The notes under the pieces were generated by a model that was not told the DNA's origin, did not search any database, and was given only the letters and a program-made list of their open reading frames with translations. From assembly GCA_964438705.1 (NCBI GenBank), contig CAYTKQ010000024.1:1-45471 (forward strand): 45,471 bases of DNA. The letters are read 5' to 3'. Numbering within the stretch: the stretch's first letter is position 1; each line of letters opens with the position of its first letter. Source of the stretch: Christensenella sp964438705. GTDB taxonomy: Bacteria; Bacillota; Clostridia; Christensenellales; Christensenellaceae. Of this stretch, positions 43,356-45,471 are shown in pieces. A program made the position numbers and the translations under genes.

Positions 43356-43383
43356 TTTACAATAAAGTTGGATGTGGTATAAT
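43356..43383 (+). promoter_or_regulatory. Promoter of the Zn/Cd ATPase gene
   Basis: TTTACA (43356-43361) and TATAAT (43378-43383) are 16 bp apart, with a TG one base before the -10. Confidence 0.85.
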
Positions 43384-43384
43384 A

Positions 43385-43414
43385 CATATGAATAAATGAA
43401 CATATATTCATATG
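43385..43414 (+). promoter_or_regulatory. ArsR-type operator overlapping the ATPase transcription start
   Basis: CATATGAAT (43385-43393) and ATTCATATG (43406-43414) are perfect inverted arms. A second form, TGAACATATATTCA (43397-43410), is nested in it and resembles the half-site spacing of SmtB/CzrA-type operators. It begins one base after the -10, so binding would block transcription. Confidence 0.7.
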
Positions 43415-43428
43415 AAGGAGGCAATACC

Positions 43429-45381
43429 ATGTCACATGAACACGAACACATCTACGCGGAGGGCGGGGCTTGCGCATGCGAAATCGGTCATGATCAAACA
43501 CACGCGCAAGGCGACGGTTGCGCATGCGGGCACGAGCATGCCCACGCAAACGAGGAAAAGAGGACATACGCGACGCGGCTTATCGTTGGTATCGCGATCT
43601 TCGCGGCGGGCTTTATACTGCAAAATGTAATGGAACTCAATCTGTGGGTCAGGTTTGCGATTTTTTTTGCGGCCTATCTGGTGCTTGGTTTTAACGTCTT
43701 GAAAACGGCGGGAAAGAACATTTTAAAGGGGAAGGTGTTTGACGAAAACTTTCTGATGACGATCGCCACTGTGGGTGCGTTTATCCTTGGCGATTTTGCG
43801 GAAGGAACGGCGGTCATGCTTTTCTATATGATCGGCGAGACGCTTTCCGACTATGCGGTGGCGCGCAGCCGGAAATCCATTGCCAAGCTGATGGACATCC
43901 GGCCAGATTACGCGAATTTGAAGCAAAACGGCGAGGTGAAGCGCGTCGATCCTTCCACTGTTGCGGTGGGGGATGTGATCGTGATCAAGCCGTTTGAAAA
44001 GGTGCCGCTCGACGGCGTGGTTTCGGCAGGAAGCTCCGCACTCAACACAAGCGCGCTGACGGGAGAAAGCCTTCCGCGAGATGTATCCGAGGGTGCGGAA
44101 GCGCTTGCGGGCAGCGTGAACGGCGGCGGTACGATCGAGCTTACAGTGCAAAAGCCGTTTGGTGAGTCTACAGCGGCAAAGATACTCGATCTTGTGGAAA
44201 ACGCGGGCAGCAAAAAGGCGCATGCGGAAAAATTTATCACAAAGTTTGCGCGCGTTTATACGCCCATCGTGTGCGCGGCGGCCCTCGTGGTTGCGGTGGT
44301 GCCCTCGCTTGTGACAGGCGACTGGGCCACGTGGGTATATCGTGCGCTGCTCTTCCTTGTCATCTCCTGCCCGTGCGCGCTGGTGGTGTCTGTGCCGCTT
44401 ACCTATTTCAGCGGGATCGGCGGCGCGTCTAAAAAAGGGATACTCGTCAAGGGTGCGAACTATCTGGAGGCGCTGACCAACGTCAGGGAGATCGTGTTCG
44501 ATAAAACGGGCACGCTCACAAAGGGTGAGTTTGCGGTGAAAGAGATTTTTGCGGCGGACGGGCACACAAAGGACGAGGTGCTCGAGGCGGCAGCATGTGC
44601 GGAGGCGGATTCCTCCCACCCAATCGCACGGTCTGTTTTAAAGGCATATGGCAAGGAGCCGTGCGCGCGTCTTGCATACAATGAAATACCCGGGCATGGC
44701 GTGGAGGCGCGGACGGAACAGGGAACGATCCTCGCGGGCAATGCAAAGCTCATGGAGCAACACAAAATCGCTTATGAAGCGGCAGAGCAGCAGGGAACGG
44801 TGCTCTACATTGCGCGGGATGGGGATTTCCTCGGCAGCGTGCTCGTCGCGGATCAGGTGAAGGAGGACGCAAAGGCAACGGCGGACGCGCTGCGTGAAAT
44901 GGGCATTGGAACGGCGATGCTCACGGGCGACGCAAAGAGCATCGGGCAAGCGGTCGCGCAGCAAATCGGCATCGGCGAAGCGTATTGCGAGCTGCTGCCG
45001 CAGGATAAGGTGGAAACGCTCGAACGCATTCAGGCGCAAAAGGGCAGTGCGGCATTCGTGGGCGACGGCATCAACGACGCACCCGTACTTGCCCGCGCGG
45101 ACGTGGGCATCGCGATGGGCGGCGTGGGCAGCGACGCGGCGATCGAGGCGGCGGATGTGGTGCTGATGACGGATGAGCCCTCCGCGATCCCGCGCGCGGT
45201 GAAGATTTCGAAGCGCACGCGCAGCATCGTACTGCAAAACATCATTTTTGCCATTGCGGTGAAGGTGGCGATCATGGGCTTGGGCGTCGTGGGCTTCGCA
45301 GACATGTGGTGGGCGATCTTCGCGGATGTGGGCGTGACGCTGATCGCGGTTTTAAACGCGCTTCGGGCGATGAAAAATTAA
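43429..45381 (+). CDS. zntA: Zn/Cd-type P1B ATPase with His/Cys-rich N-terminus
   Basis: The 650-residue heavy-metal exporter has a short N-terminal region of histidine and cysteine (residues 1-42, with ACACE and GDGCACGHEH stretches) instead of a folded HMA domain, membrane helices, the actuator TGES (about 218), the metal-binding CPC motif in ISCPCALVVSVPLT (about 312-325), phosphorylation site DKTGTLTKG (about 360-368), the SSHPIA segment (about 397), and GDGINDAPVL (about 545-554). The CPC motif together with the His/Cys-rich end fits Zn/Cd/Pb export. AAGGAGG lies 7 nt before the ATG at 43429; the earlier frame to 43396 covers the operator and lacks a ribosome site. Confidence 0.93.
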   Translation: MSHEHEHIYAEGGACACEIGHDQTHAQGDGCACGHEHAHANEEKRTYATRLIVGIAIFAAGFILQNVMELNLWVRFAIFFAAYLVLGFNVLKTAGKNILKGKVFDENFLMTIATVGAFILGDFAEGTAVMLFYMIGETLSDYAVARSRKSIAKLMDIRPDYANLKQNGEVKRVDPSTVAVGDVIVIKPFEKVPLDGVVSAGSSALNTSALTGESLPRDVSEGAEALAGSVNGGGTIELTVQKPFGESTAAKILDLVENAGSKKAHAEKFITKFARVYTPIVCAAALVVAVVPSLVTGDWATWVYRALLFLVISCPCALVVSVPLTYFSGIGGASKKGILVKGANYLEALTNVREIVFDKTGTLTKGEFAVKEIFAADGHTKDEVLEAAACAEADSSHPIARSVLKAYGKEPCARLAYNEIPGHGVEARTEQGTILAGNAKLMEQHKIAYEAAEQQGTVLYIARDGDFLGSVLVADQVKEDAKATADALREMGIGTAMLTGDAKSIGQAVAQQIGIGEAYCELLPQDKVETLERIQAQKGSAAFVGDGINDAPVLARADVGIAMGGVGSDAAIEAADVVLMTDEPSAIPRAVKISKRTRSIVLQNIIFAIAVKVAIMGLGVVGFADMWWAIFADVGVTLIAVLNALRAMKN

Positions 45382-45400
45382 AATTTGAAAAACCAGGCGA

Positions 45401-45432
45401 AAAGTCCTCCCGATATGAAAGGAGGACTTTTT
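45401..45432 (+). terminator. Terminator after the ATPase gene
   Basis: AAAGTCCTCC and GGAGGACTTT form a 10-bp stem around CGATATGAAA, followed by a T-rich run. Confidence 0.85.
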
Positions 45433-45471
45433 CTTACCTGTTTTGCTGTGATAGAATGGGTATGTGATTTT

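Overview
The window looks like chromosome of an anaerobic, low-to-mid GC Bacillota, most likely class Clostridia. The pointers are gene content rather than any marker gene: an HprK / RapZ / WhiA / Crh-like cluster, a DnaE-PfkA pair, electron-bifurcating NfnAB, an ECF-type vitamin S component next to type III pantothenate kinase, LemA with a DUF2207 partner, and many AGGAGG-type ribosome sites. A Christensenella-like lineage would fit but cannot be proved from this sequence. No rRNA, tRNA, CRISPR array or transposase was recognised.

Layout. 1-1000 (minus): two tandem TspO paralogues, one cut by the window edge. 1060-7161 (plus): vitamin S component with a pseudoknot-like leader, coaX, hom, lemA, a DUF2207 membrane protein and an SDR reductase. 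7166-7556: a 336-nt gene-free element that folds into a closed multi-helix shape in front of metY. metY and uvrC follow, then a VOC protein whose last 74 bp are repeated 1.1 kb downstream, flanking an AT-rich island with one unknown gene. 12343-18055 (minus): HAD phosphatase, hprK, murB, PHP phosphoesterase, rapZ, whiA and a Crh-like HPr, read as one operon. 18239-26715 (plus): dnaE, pfkA, glycerol-1-phosphate dehydrogenase with a HAD phosphatase, then GNAT, deoxyinosine glycosylase and a TrkA_C membrane protein. 26716-27093: a gene-free, AT-rich stretch with three DnaA boxes, two of them inside a perfect hairpin terminator. 27138-29377 (minus): nfnA-nfnB. 29595-31603 (plus): MATE pump and TetR repressor. 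31646-35504 (minus): ferritin, alpha/beta hydrolase, 5'-nucleotidase-like surface enzyme. 35638-36490 (plus): NUDIX hydrolase and a zinc-type ArsR repressor. 36641-43099 (minus): a 2152-residue surface protein. 43429-45381 (plus): a Zn/Cd-type P1B ATPase under a palindromic ArsR-type operator.

How the parts connect. The pantothenate genes combine uptake and first-step CoA synthesis. HprK and the Crh-like protein are encoded in one operon; the latter has Ser46 but lysine in place of the catalytic His15, so it should be a regulatory HprK target rather than a sugar phosphocarrier. The ArsR protein carries the alpha-5 zinc motif of CzrA, and the metal ATPase 7 kb away has the kind of operator such repressors bind. 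The MATE-TetR pair appears self-regulated through overlapping palindromes. The most novel-looking items are non-coding: the 336-nt structured element before metY, the pseudoknot-like leader before the S component, the repeat-bounded AT-rich island, and the terminator that doubles as a DnaA-box pair.
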